From positions 1 through 5,437 of the forward strand of contig WGAD01000381.1 in the NCBI GenBank assembly GCA_015489255.1: a DNA stretch of 5,437 nucleotides, given 5' to 3'. Below the pieces are notes generated by a model that was given only the letters and a program-made list of their open reading frames with translations, did not search any database and was not told the DNA's origin. Positions 1-4,766 of this stretch are shown piece by piece; position 1 is the first letter of the stretch; every line of letters starts with the position of its first letter. This DNA is from Anaerolineales bacterium. GTDB taxonomy: Bacteria; Chloroflexota; Anaerolineae; Anaerolineales; Villigracilaceae. Made by a program: the position numbers and the translations under genes.

Positions 1-16
1 ATCCGGGGGAGTTCAT
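1..16 (-). CDS. Possible start of a further minus-strand gene (cut by window edge)
   Basis: An ATG on the minus strand at 14-16 opens a frame (M-N-S-P-G) that leaves the window after five codons, so the product cannot be identified. The case for a gene is positional. The ATG lies seven bases after the stop codon of the desulfhydrase-like gene, and a perfect TATAAT lies exactly six bases upstream of it, the geometry of a leaderless transcript. There is no convincing Shine-Dalgarno sequence. It could equally be a chance ATG. Confidence 0.25.
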
Positions 17-22
17 GTCTGG

Positions 23-28
23 ATTATA
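23..28 (-). promoter_or_regulatory. TATAAT box overlapping the stop codon of the upstream gene
   Basis: On the minus strand this hexamer reads TATAAT, and the TAA inside it is the stop codon of the desulfhydrase-like gene. Six bases (CCAGAC) separate it from the ATG at 14-16, so transcription would start on or near that A and give a leaderless message. No -35 hexamer is visible at 16-18 bases spacing. Part of the match is fixed by the stop codon, so chance is a real alternative. The same geometry recurs before pncC. Confidence 0.3.
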
Positions 29-1001
29 CCTGCTCAAACAAATTCTGGGCGTAACGGTCGGCGAAGAGGCCCGGGGTGCCGCCGGTGTGCCAGAAGAGGA
101 TGCGGGCGCCGGACGGGAAGTATCCGCGGCGGATGAGCGTCAGCAGGGCGCCCGCAGCGCGCCCGGTGTAAACGGGGTCGAGCAAAATGCCCTCGTTGCG
201 GGCGAATTGCCGGATGGCCGTTTTCTCCAAAGCGGTGAAGACGCCATAACCCGGAGCGGCGAATTCGTCCAGCGCCAGGATGTCGTCGGGGGTCAGGCGG
301 GTGGAGACTTCCAGCAAAGCGGCGGTCTGGTTGGCGAGATCGGCCACGTGTTGGCGCAGGGCGGCGGCGGGTTCGTCGATGCTGATGCCCAGCAGGCGGC
401 CCTGGAAACCAAAAAGCCGGGCGCCCAGCGCCAGGCCGGCGTGGGTGCCGCCGGAGGAGGAAGCAAAGACGATCCAGTCTACTTCTACCTGTTGTTGCAA
501 GAATTCCTGCATGGCAAAGACGTAGCCGGCGGCGCCGGTGGGGCTGGAACCGCCGTAGGGCACGAGGTAAGGGCGCTCGCCGGCGGCTTCCAGACGGGCG
601 ACGGTTTCTTGCAACACCCGATCGCGGTGGCTGCGGTCAGCAACCCAGATGATCTCGGCGCCGAAGAGTTGATCGAGCAGCAAATTGGCAGAGGCGCGGG
701 CGGGCGGTTCGCCGGTCAGCACCAGGGTGCAGTGCAGCCCGTAACGGGCGGCGGCGGCAGCGGTCTGGCGGCAGTGATTCGATTGGGCGGCGCCAGCCGA
801 GACCAGGTGGGTGGCGTTGCGCGCGCGCGCCTCGGCGACCAGAAATTCCAGTTTGCGGGTCTTGTTGCCGCCGAAGGCCAGCCCAGTTTGATCATCGCGC
901 TTGATCCAGAGATGGATGTCAGGTGACTGGTGACTGAGGTGTGGCAGGGCCTCGATGGGCGTAGGCAAATGGGCGAAGAAAAAACGTGGCAGGGTGCGCA
1001 T
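24..1001 (-). CDS. PLP-dependent D-cysteine desulfhydrase / ACC deaminase family protein
   Basis: This is a cytoplasmic, 325-residue, fold-type II PLP enzyme, the normal length for the DcyD/ACC deaminase family. The PLP-binding lysine is K47 in GGNKTRKLE (44-52), preceded by the family's K-R-D-D (34-37). The phosphate/substrate loop is AGAAQSNH (69-76), and the C-terminal H-T-G-G (305-308) is present. Two positions separate the subfamilies: ACC deaminases carry Glu in P-V-Y-E-G and Leu in H-L-G-G, whereas here they are T279 (P-V-Y-T-G) and T306 (H-T-G-G), as in D-cysteine desulfhydrase. QSNH rather than QSNQ agrees. The likely reaction is D-cysteine to pyruvate, sulfide and ammonia; related L-cysteate sulfo-lyase is possible. 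The start at 999-1001 is preferred because GAGGT lies six bases upstream and family similarity begins there. An in-frame ATG at 1112 would add 37 unrelated residues. The gene is transcribed divergently from the aminopeptidase remnant. Confidence 0.9.
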   Translation of the reverse strand: MRTLPRFFFAHLPTPIEALPHLSHQSPDIHLWIKRDDQTGLAFGGNKTRKLEFLVAEARARNATHLVSAGAAQSNHCRQTAAAAARYGLHCTLVLTGEPPARASANLLLDQLFGAEIIWVADRSHRDRVLQETVARLEAAGERPYLVPYGGSSPTGAAGYVFAMQEFLQQQVEVDWIVFASSSGGTHAGLALGARLFGFQGRLLGISIDEPAAALRQHVADLANQTAALLEVSTRLTPDDILALDEFAAPGYGVFTALEKTAIRQFARNEGILLDPVYTGRAAGALLTLIRRGYFPSGARILFWHTGGTPGLFADRYAQNLFEQV

Positions 1002-1007
1002 GGGTAT

Positions 1008-1012
1008 ACCTC
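1008..1012 (-). promoter_or_regulatory. Ribosome-binding site deciding the start of the desulfhydrase-like gene
   Basis: The minus strand reads GAGGT, six bases before the ATG at 999-1001. This good Shine-Dalgarno match supports the internal ATG over the longer in-frame start at 1112. Confidence 0.65.
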
Positions 1013-1088
1013 GGCTAAAGAAAATGCAAACGTACGGGAAAACGACACGGGCGGCGGCTTCTTGTGCCGGCCAGCGCGCTGAAAACAT

Positions 1089-1120
1089 AGTATATCGCAT
1101 TGCGCGTATCATTATGTCAT
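1089..1120 (-). promoter_or_regulatory. Candidate promoter for the desulfhydrase-like gene
   Basis: On the minus strand a TATACT box (1089-1094) follows an ATGACA box (1115-1120). Each matches the sigma-70 consensus at five of six positions, but the 20-base spacer is longer than the usual 17. Transcription from here would give a leader of about 80 bases. It lies in the AT-richer part of the divergent intergenic region. Support is sequence similarity only. Confidence 0.3.
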
Positions 1121-1124
1121 GCGC

Positions 1125-1158
1125 TTGTTACCTGGCGGTCGGGGGCCTTTTTTATAAT
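1125..1158 (+). promoter_or_regulatory. Candidate promoter for the aminopeptidase remnant and ankyrin gene
   Basis: A perfect TATAAT lies at 1153-1158, about 35 bases before the ATG at 1193. The best -35-like element is TTGTTA at 1125-1130, but the spacer is 22 bases, so the -35 assignment is doubtful. The region is AT-rich immediately before the box (six T at 1148-1153). It is back to back with the candidate promoter of the divergent gene. Confidence 0.4.
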
Positions 1159-1192
1159 GCCGGTACACGATTTCGCCGCACAGGAGTTGGTT

Positions 1193-1447
1193 ATGACAAA
1201 TCCACGAATGGCCACACTGGCGCAGTTGCTGGTGCGTTATTGGCTGGAAACCAAACCCGGCCAGCAAGCGCTGATTTGCACCTCGCCGCCGGCGGACGAA
1301 CGCACCCTGGCGGTGAGGGCCTCTTGTCCGCAGACGGGCGGGCGCAACGTTTCTGGCTTGCATAGGGATAGGTTGGGTGGTAAGAGCGTCGCCGGCATCC
1401 TGGTGGATGACGAATGCTTCCGCGAGAACGGGCATCCGGTGATCTGA
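1193..1447 (+). pseudogene. Internally deleted M29-family (leucyl) aminopeptidase remnant
   Basis: An 84-codon frame starts at ATG 1193, six bases after AGGAG (1182-1186). Residues 1-42 resemble the start of M29 metallo-aminopeptidases: M-T-x-P-R, then LAQLLVRYWLETKPGQQALI (9-28). Residues 44-84 resemble the end of the same family: CPQTGGRNVSGLH (45-57), the H-x-D metal-ligand motif as H57-R-D59 (usually H-W-D), then ILVDDECFRENGHPVI (69-84), matching the family's terminal V-D-G-E-x-F-x-x-G-x-(F)-V-I. Full-length members have roughly 360-410 residues, so about 280-320 residues, including most metal ligands, are missing. The junction falls near residues 42-44 (about 1316-1324). The reading frame is preserved, so a short peptide could still be made, but peptidase activity is not expected. 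A misassembly joining two ends of one gene is the main alternative. Family assignment rests on remembered motifs. Confidence 0.65.
1438..1444 (+). promoter_or_regulatory. Ribosome-binding site of the ankyrin gene inside the remnant's last codons
   Basis: GGTGATC is complementary to seven bases at the extreme 3' end of 16S rRNA, immediately 3' of the core GGAGG pairing region. It lies six bases before the ATG at 1451 and overlaps the final Val-Ile codons of the aminopeptidase remnant. With only three bases between stop and start, the ankyrin gene is probably translationally coupled to the remnant. Confidence 0.45.
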
Positions 1448-1450
1448 GCG

Positions 1451-2119
1451 ATGCTGGAAAATGACTTTTACCCGGCCATCCGGCGCGGCGACCTGGAGAC
1501 GGTGTGGTCTATGGTCGCTCAGCAGCCGCACCTGCTGGAAAGCCGCCATGCGAGCGGGGTTTCGCCGGTTTTGTTTGCGCTCTACCATGAGCAGCCTCGT
1601 CTGGCGCTGTTCCTGGCGCGGCGTCAAAAGCAGCTGGATGTGTGCGAACTTTCTGCCCTGGGGATGGCGGGAAAACTGCGTCGCCGCCTGATGCAAGAAC
1701 GGTCTCTTGTCGGGCAGGTGGCGCCGGATGGAACGCCGGCGCTGGGGTTGGCGGCCCGCTTTGGACGTTTGGCGGCCTGCCGGGTTTTGCTGAGGCAGGG
1801 GGCGGAAATCAACCGGCCGGCGGAAAACGAACTGGCGTATACGCCTCTGCACCAGGCTGTTTTGGGGCGCTCGCTGGTTGTGATGCGTTATCTCCTGGCG
1901 CAGGGCGCAGATCCCAACCTGGGTGACGCCGAATGGCATACGCCGCTGCATCTGGCGGCGGCCAAGGGGTACCGGGAGGGGGTGCGGGCGCTGCTCCGTC
2001 ATCGGGCAGACGCCCGTCGGCGCACGCGGAGCGGGATGACGGCTGTCCAGCTGGCACAGGCGCGAGGGCACGGGGAAACGGCCTCGCTCCTGCGGCGCGC
2101 CGCTGCGCCGCAAAAGTGA
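1451..2119 (+). CDS. Ankyrin-repeat protein
   Basis: This 222-residue protein has no signal peptide or membrane segment and is presumably cytoplasmic, acting through protein-protein contacts. Ankyrin units can be followed through most of it. Degenerate ones lie at about 7-35 (A-I-R-R-G-D-L-E-T-V) and 36-60. Clear ones are at 94-126 (D-G-T-P-A-L-G-L-A-A-R-F-G), 130-158 (Y-T-P-L-H-Q-A-V, then L-L-A-Q-G-A-D-P-N), 163-189 (H-T-P-L-H-L-A-A-A-K-G) and a capping unit at 195-215. The tail is basic (R-R-A-A-A-P-Q-K). The layout resembles small bacterial ankyrin proteins in which two weak N-terminal units and a linker precede three or four good repeats. The target is unknown. It follows the aminopeptidase remnant by three bases, so they likely share a promoter, and an intrinsic terminator ends the unit. 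Confidence 0.9.
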   Translation: MLENDFYPAIRRGDLETVWSMVAQQPHLLESRHASGVSPVLFALYHEQPRLALFLARRQKQLDVCELSALGMAGKLRRRLMQERSLVGQVAPDGTPALGLAARFGRLAACRVLLRQGAEINRPAENELAYTPLHQAVLGRSLVVMRYLLAQGADPNLGDAEWHTPLHLAAAKGYREGVRALLRHRADARRRTRSGMTAVQLAQARGHGETASLLRRAAAPQK

Positions 2120-2145
2120 AGGGTGCAGCTCCTTGAGGAAAGGGT

Positions 2146-2172
2146 AAAGCGGCGAAACCAACGCCGTTTTTT
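2146..2172 (+). terminator. Rho-independent terminator after the ankyrin gene
   Basis: The stem CGGCG (2150-2154) pairs with CGCCG (2162-2166) around a seven-base loop, followed by six T (2167-2172). An AAAG run at 2146-2149 can extend the stem into the T tract. It lies about 30 bases after the stop codon and separates this unit from the cytochrome operon. Confidence 0.75.
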
Positions 2173-2187
2173 CTTGTGTTGAAAACT

Positions 2188-2200
2188 TTTTGTGACAAAA
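2188..2200 (+). promoter_or_regulatory. Perfect inverted repeat, candidate activator/repressor site of the cytochrome operon
   Basis: TTTTGT (2188-2193), one central G, then ACAAAA (2195-2200) form a perfect 6+1+6 inverted repeat. Its centre is about 45 bases before the transcription start predicted from the TATAAT at 2227-2232, and that promoter has no good -35 box. This is close to the class II activator position used by CRP/FNR-family proteins, but the repeat does not match the E. coli FNR or CRP consensus. The regulator is unknown, and an AT-rich coincidence is possible. Confidence 0.35.
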
Positions 2201-2226
2201 CCTGTGTGCAATGCAAAAAATAGTAC

Positions 2227-2232
2227 TATAAT
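2227..2232 (+). promoter_or_regulatory. -10 box of the cytochrome operon promoter
   Basis: A perfect TATAAT lies about 50 bases before the first cytochrome ATG. It sits in a strongly AT-rich stretch (2175-2243) that contrasts with the GC-rich genes. No recognisable -35 hexamer occurs at 16-18 bases; the closest is TGTGCA at 2205-2210. Transcription would start near 2239 and leave a leader of about 40 bases. Confidence 0.55.
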
Positions 2233-2270
2233 GAAATTATATTCACGAGGGATGGACGCCCTGGTGTGTG

Positions 2271-2276
2271 AGGAGG
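2271..2276 (+). promoter_or_regulatory. Strong Shine-Dalgarno of the tetrahaem cytochrome gene
   Basis: AGGAGG, continuing as AGGAGGTG, pairs with eight bases of the 16S rRNA 3' end and stands four bases before the ATG at 2281. It fixes this start and suggests efficient translation once the operon is on. Confidence 0.7.
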
Positions 2277-2280
2277 TGCA

Positions 2281-2820
2281 ATGAACAAAGGGAAAAGACT
2301 GGCTTACTGGCTGGGGGGAGGGGTTCTCCTCATCGTCCTGGTCATTGGGTCGTGGGCTGCGGTGGACGCTTCGATTGCGGCGACCTCCGAGGCGCCGTTT
2401 TGCGGGCTTTGTCATGTCATGGAGCCGATGGTGGATTCGTACTACGATTCGGTTCATGGCGGGCAAAACCCTTATGGCGTGCAGGCCGCCTGTGCCGATT
2501 GCCACCTGGAGCACGGCAATCCGTTGACGGAACTGGCCACCAAAACGAGGCTGGGGGTGCGCGACTTGTGGACAACGATGACGCAGGACGAGTTTGCCCT
2601 CGACTGGCAGGCGATGCGTGAAGACCACAACGATTACGTCTTCGACTCCGGTTGTCTGCAATGCCACCGCGATTTGTCTTTGATTGAGCAGGGGCGGGGA
2701 GAACATGAGAAATACCTCTCCGGCCTGATCGACAGTCAATGCGTGGACTGTCATGAAGGGGTGGGGCATGAAAACCTGAACCGCTACCTGTTGCAATCGC
2801 GCTATCGTTATTCTGAATAA
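2281..2820 (+). CDS. Tetrahaem NapC/NrfH-family cytochrome c (membrane quinol dehydrogenase)
   Basis: This 179-residue protein has one N-terminal membrane anchor (about 9-27) and four CxxCH haem sites: 41-45, 71-75, 125-129 and 154-158. This is the size and layout of NapC/NirT/NrfH proteins, which take electrons from menaquinol and deliver them to an extracytoplasmic reductase. The first site reads C-x-x-C-H-x-M (Met47), the NrfH-type arrangement in which Met ligates haem 1. K88 and D95, seven residues apart in T-K-T-R-L-G-V-R-D, match the spacing of the lysine and aspartate at the quinol site of Desulfovibrio NrfH (from memory). The anchor is probably uncleaved, with the haem domain outside the cytoplasmic membrane. 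The octahaem partner starts 24 bases downstream, so the two form an operon and probably a complex. The partner is HAO-like rather than NrfA, so the name nrfH is not applied. Confidence 0.92.
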   Translation: MNKGKRLAYWLGGGVLLIVLVIGSWAAVDASIAATSEAPFCGLCHVMEPMVDSYYDSVHGGQNPYGVQAACADCHLEHGNPLTELATKTRLGVRDLWTTMTQDEFALDWQAMREDHNDYVFDSGCLQCHRDLSLIEQGRGEHEKYLSGLIDSQCVDCHEGVGHENLNRYLLQSRYRYSE

Positions 2821-2830
2821 CCGATCTGGA

Positions 2831-2835
2831 AGGAG
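2831..2835 (+). promoter_or_regulatory. Ribosome-binding site of the octahaem cytochrome gene
   Basis: AGGAG lies nine bases before the ATG at 2845 and within the 24-base gap after the tetrahaem gene. It supports independent initiation at the ATG whose product begins with a lipoprotein signal. Confidence 0.6.
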
Positions 2836-2844
2836 AATGTTTGC

Positions 2845-4173
2845 ATGAAACATGCCAAATGGTATTTCTTGGCTTTGTTGATGCTGCTGGCAGCGCTGAC
2901 GTTGGCTGCCTGTGGCGGTTCTTCGTCAACACAAGCGCCGGAATCGGCGGTCGCTCCCAATGCCCAGGGATTGACCGACCAGGCGCGCGAATGTATCGAT
3001 TGCCATGCCGAGGAAACGGCGGGCATCGTGGCAGACTGGGACAGCAGCCGCCACGCTGAAGAAGGGGTGACTTGCGTCGATTGTCACCAGGTGGAACCTG
3101 ATTCGCCCATGGCGCTGAAGAACGTCGAAGGGCATGAAGACTTGGAGATCGCCGTCTCCCTGCTGGTTCCTCCTTCGGCTTGTGCCGAGTGCCATGAAGA
3201 TCAGGTGGCTGAGTTCAACGCCAGCGGACATTACCGGGCTGCGCTGCAGGTGGAAGCCAAGGACAGTATGCAGACCCTGATGTTCGTTCACGAGGGGCGC
3301 GAACATCCCGAGTTCAGTGGGGCGCCGGGCGAGACCGGCTGCTATCAATGCCACGGCGTGCGCATTGAGGTCGATGACGAAGGCAAGCCCACCAACCACA
3401 CTTACCCGGTTTCGGGCATTGGCAATATTTACCCGAACGGCGAAGTGGGCAACTGCGTTGTTTGCCACACCCGCCACAGCTTTTCGTTGGAAGAATCGCG
3501 CAAGCCCGAGGCCTGTGCTAGCTGCCACCTGGGGCCGGACCATCCTGACATTGAAATTTACGAGAATTCCAAGCACGGCCAGATCTACGCCGCGGAAGGC
3601 GAAACCTGGAAGTGGGATTCGGATCCGGGCGATTGGGAGCCGGGAGATTACCGCGCGCCCACCTGCGCCACCTGCCACATGAGCGGCATTGGCGAGCTGC
3701 CGACCACGCACAACGTTTCGCAGCGGCTCTATTGGAACGCCTGGGCGCCGGAATCCAACCCGCGCAATTCGGATGACCCCATGTCTCCGCTGACGGGAGA
3801 TGCCGAAGCCGGCCGGGCTGAAATGAAGCAGGTGTGTGGAGAGTGCCACGCCTCCACCATGGTGGACGGATTTTTCGCCAGCGCCGATGACGCCGTGCGC
3901 CTGTACAACGAAGCCTACTATCAGCCGGCCAAGGCCATGCTCGACGATTTGGCCGAACGCGGCCTGCTGCGCGACAACCCCTGGGAAGACGAATTCCAGA
4001 CGGTTTACTACTACCTGTGGCACCACGAAGGCCGCCGCGCGCGCCAGGGCGCCTTGATGGGCGGCCCAGACTGGGCGCATTGGCACGGCTTCTTCGATTT
4101 GCAGCAAGACCTGTATCGCTTGCAGCAGATCTACGACTACCGCATCTCCACCGGCGAGATCGGCGAGCCGTAA
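2845..4173 (+). CDS. Octahaem HAO-like cytochrome c lipoprotein, probable reductase of nitrite/NO/hydroxylamine
   Basis: A 442-residue exported protein. It begins with a lipoprotein signal (hydrophobic 8-22, lipobox L-A-A-C with Cys23) and a Ser/Ala/Pro-rich linker to about 42. Eight CxxCH sites follow: 50-54, 77-81, 113-117, 166-170, 204-208, 224-228, 274-278 and 331-335. Order and surroundings match hydroxylamine oxidoreductase: C-x-x-C-H-T-R-H-x-F-S-x-x-E-S-R-K-P-E-A-C (204-224), P-D-H (231-233) with the active-site Asp-His pair D232/H233, A-P-T-C-x-x-C-H-M (271-279) and T-H-N-V (288-291). The fourth site would be the catalytic haem. The C-terminal helical region lacks the cross-linking tyrosine; W-A-H-W-H-G-F (410-416) places His412 there by remembered alignment with Nitrosomonas HAO. 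That favours the reductive branch known from Campylobacterota, which works with a NapC/NrfH-type donor like the gene just upstream. It has no C-terminal membrane helix and is shorter than HAO (about 570). Substrate and product are inferred. Confidence 0.88.
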   Translation: MKHAKWYFLALLMLLAALTLAACGGSSSTQAPESAVAPNAQGLTDQARECIDCHAEETAGIVADWDSSRHAEEGVTCVDCHQVEPDSPMALKNVEGHEDLEIAVSLLVPPSACAECHEDQVAEFNASGHYRAALQVEAKDSMQTLMFVHEGREHPEFSGAPGETGCYQCHGVRIEVDDEGKPTNHTYPVSGIGNIYPNGEVGNCVVCHTRHSFSLEESRKPEACASCHLGPDHPDIEIYENSKHGQIYAAEGETWKWDSDPGDWEPGDYRAPTCATCHMSGIGELPTTHNVSQRLYWNAWAPESNPRNSDDPMSPLTGDAEAGRAEMKQVCGECHASTMVDGFFASADDAVRLYNEAYYQPAKAMLDDLAERGLLRDNPWEDEFQTVYYYLWHHEGRRARQGALMGGPDWAHWHGFFDLQQDLYRLQQIYDYRISTGEIGEP

Positions 4174-4192
4174 ACGCTGGCAGAAAACAATC

Positions 4193-4224
4193 AGGGATTC
4201 CCGCGCTTGGGAATCCCTTTTTTT
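4193..4224 (+). terminator. Strong Rho-independent terminator of the cytochrome operon
   Basis: AGGGATTCCC (4193-4202) pairs perfectly with GGGAATCCCT (4209-4218) around a six-base loop, followed by a run of seven T (4218-4224). It lies 20 bases after the octahaem stop codon and ends six bases before the convergent pncC stop. On the minus strand the hairpin is followed by TGATTGTTTT, a poorer tract, so termination of pncC here is possible but weaker. Confidence 0.9.
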
Positions 4225-4229
4225 ACGGG

Positions 4230-4751
4230 TTAGGCCGCCTGGTTGTGCAGTGAACGAAAATCCCCGTCCAGGGCGCGTGCTCCCTGCAGGTAGGCCAGCA
4301 GCATGTCCAGCGCAGCCTGGGCGGAATGGGCTTTGTTTTCCAGGCGATCGCCCTGCCAACAAAAGACGCGCGCCCACGTGCCATCGGGGGCAGCCAGTCC
4401 CACCCAGGTGGTACCGACGGGTTTGTCTTCCGTGCCCCCGCCGGGGCCGGCGATGCCGCTGACGGAAAGGCCGATCTCGGCGTTCAGCGTCCGGCGGATG
4501 CCGGCGGCCATTTCCAGGACGGTTGCCCGGCTGACGTCCCCGTGGGCGTTGAGCGTATCCCAGGAGACGCCCAACAGGCGTACTTTGGCTTCGTAGGCAT
4601 AGGCGGTGACGCTGCCCAGATAGTAGGCTGATGACCCGGGAACGTTGGTGATGCGGTGGCCGATCAGCCCGCCGGTGCAAGATTCGGCCACCGCCAGGCG
4701 CAGCTTTTGGGCGGTCAACAGATTGCCAATCAGATGTTCTGCTGTGTTCAT
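4230..4751 (-). CDS. pncC: Nicotinamide-nucleotide amidohydrolase PncC (stand-alone CinA C-terminal domain)
   Basis: This 173-residue cytoplasmic protein consists only of the CinA C-terminal domain, the normal length for single-domain PncC. It hydrolyses nicotinamide mononucleotide to nicotinate mononucleotide and ammonia, salvaging the nicotinamide nucleotide released by NAD-consuming reactions. Diagnostic segments are A-E-S-C-T-G-G (22-28), Y51-A-Y-E-A-K56 followed by V-R-L-L-G-V, and S-G-I-A-G-P-G-G-G-T (98-107) with K-P-V-G-T-T-W (110-116). Ser24, Tyr51 and Lys56 are the expected catalytic residues. The N-terminal competence/molybdopterin-like domain of full CinA is absent, as in many bacteria. 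No Shine-Dalgarno precedes the ATG at 4749-4751. Instead a TATAAT stands six bases upstream, which suggests a leaderless message. The gene converges on the cytochrome operon and is separated from the upstream membrane-protein gene by a terminator. Confidence 0.93.
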   Translation of the reverse strand: MNTAEHLIGNLLTAQKLRLAVAESCTGGLIGHRITNVPGSSAYYLGSVTAYAYEAKVRLLGVSWDTLNAHGDVSRATVLEMAAGIRRTLNAEIGLSVSGIAGPGGGTEDKPVGTTWVGLAAPDGTWARVFCWQGDRLENKAHSAQAALDMLLAYLQGARALDGDFRSLHNQAA

Positions 4752-4757
4752 GCGGCC

Positions 4758-4763
4758 ATTATA
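4758..4763 (-). promoter_or_regulatory. pncC: TATAAT box placed for leaderless transcription of pncC
   Basis: The minus strand reads TATAAT, then six bases (GGCCGC), then the pncC ATG. Transcription normally begins about seven bases after the box, which is the A of the ATG. No Shine-Dalgarno is visible between box and start. At a 17-base spacer the -35 position (4781-4786) lies inside the hairpin of the upstream terminator and does not resemble TTGACA. Confidence 0.55.
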
Positions 4764-4766
4764 CCG

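Noticed and set aside
15..926. Long plus-strand open frame opposite the desulfhydrase-like gene
   Set aside because: It is Gly/Ala/Gln-rich, low-complexity antisense translation with no family motifs. The minus strand carries a complete, motif-rich enzyme over the same bases.
1002..1112. N-terminal extension of the desulfhydrase-like protein to an ATG at 1112
   Set aside because: The 37 extra residues do not resemble the family, they would cross the candidate promoter, and the internal ATG has a GAGGT six bases upstream.
1101..1125. Possible palindrome in the divergent region (GCGC ... ATCATTATGTCAT ... GCGC)
   Set aside because: The arms match at only a few positions around the centre, and the flanking GCGC is self-complementary and common in this GC-rich DNA. 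It is too weak to call an operator.
1112..2161. Minus-strand open frame of 349 codons opposite the aminopeptidase remnant and ankyrin gene
   Set aside because: The translation is Arg/Gln/Pro-rich without domains, and the plus strand has clear ankyrin repeats with ribosome sites and a terminator. The antisense openness follows from GC-rich codon use.
2191..2210. CRP-type site starting with TGTGA
   Set aside because: The left half TGTGA is present, but six bases later the sequence is CTGTG rather than TCACA, so it is not a CRP-like palindrome. The shorter TTTTGT-G-ACAAAA repeat is the better symmetric element.
2926..4680. 584-codon minus-strand open frame opposite the octahaem cytochrome and overlapping pncC
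   Set aside because: It runs through the intrinsic terminator and pncC in another frame and shows no recognisable protein. The plus strand has eight haem motifs in order. It is an antisense shadow despite its length.
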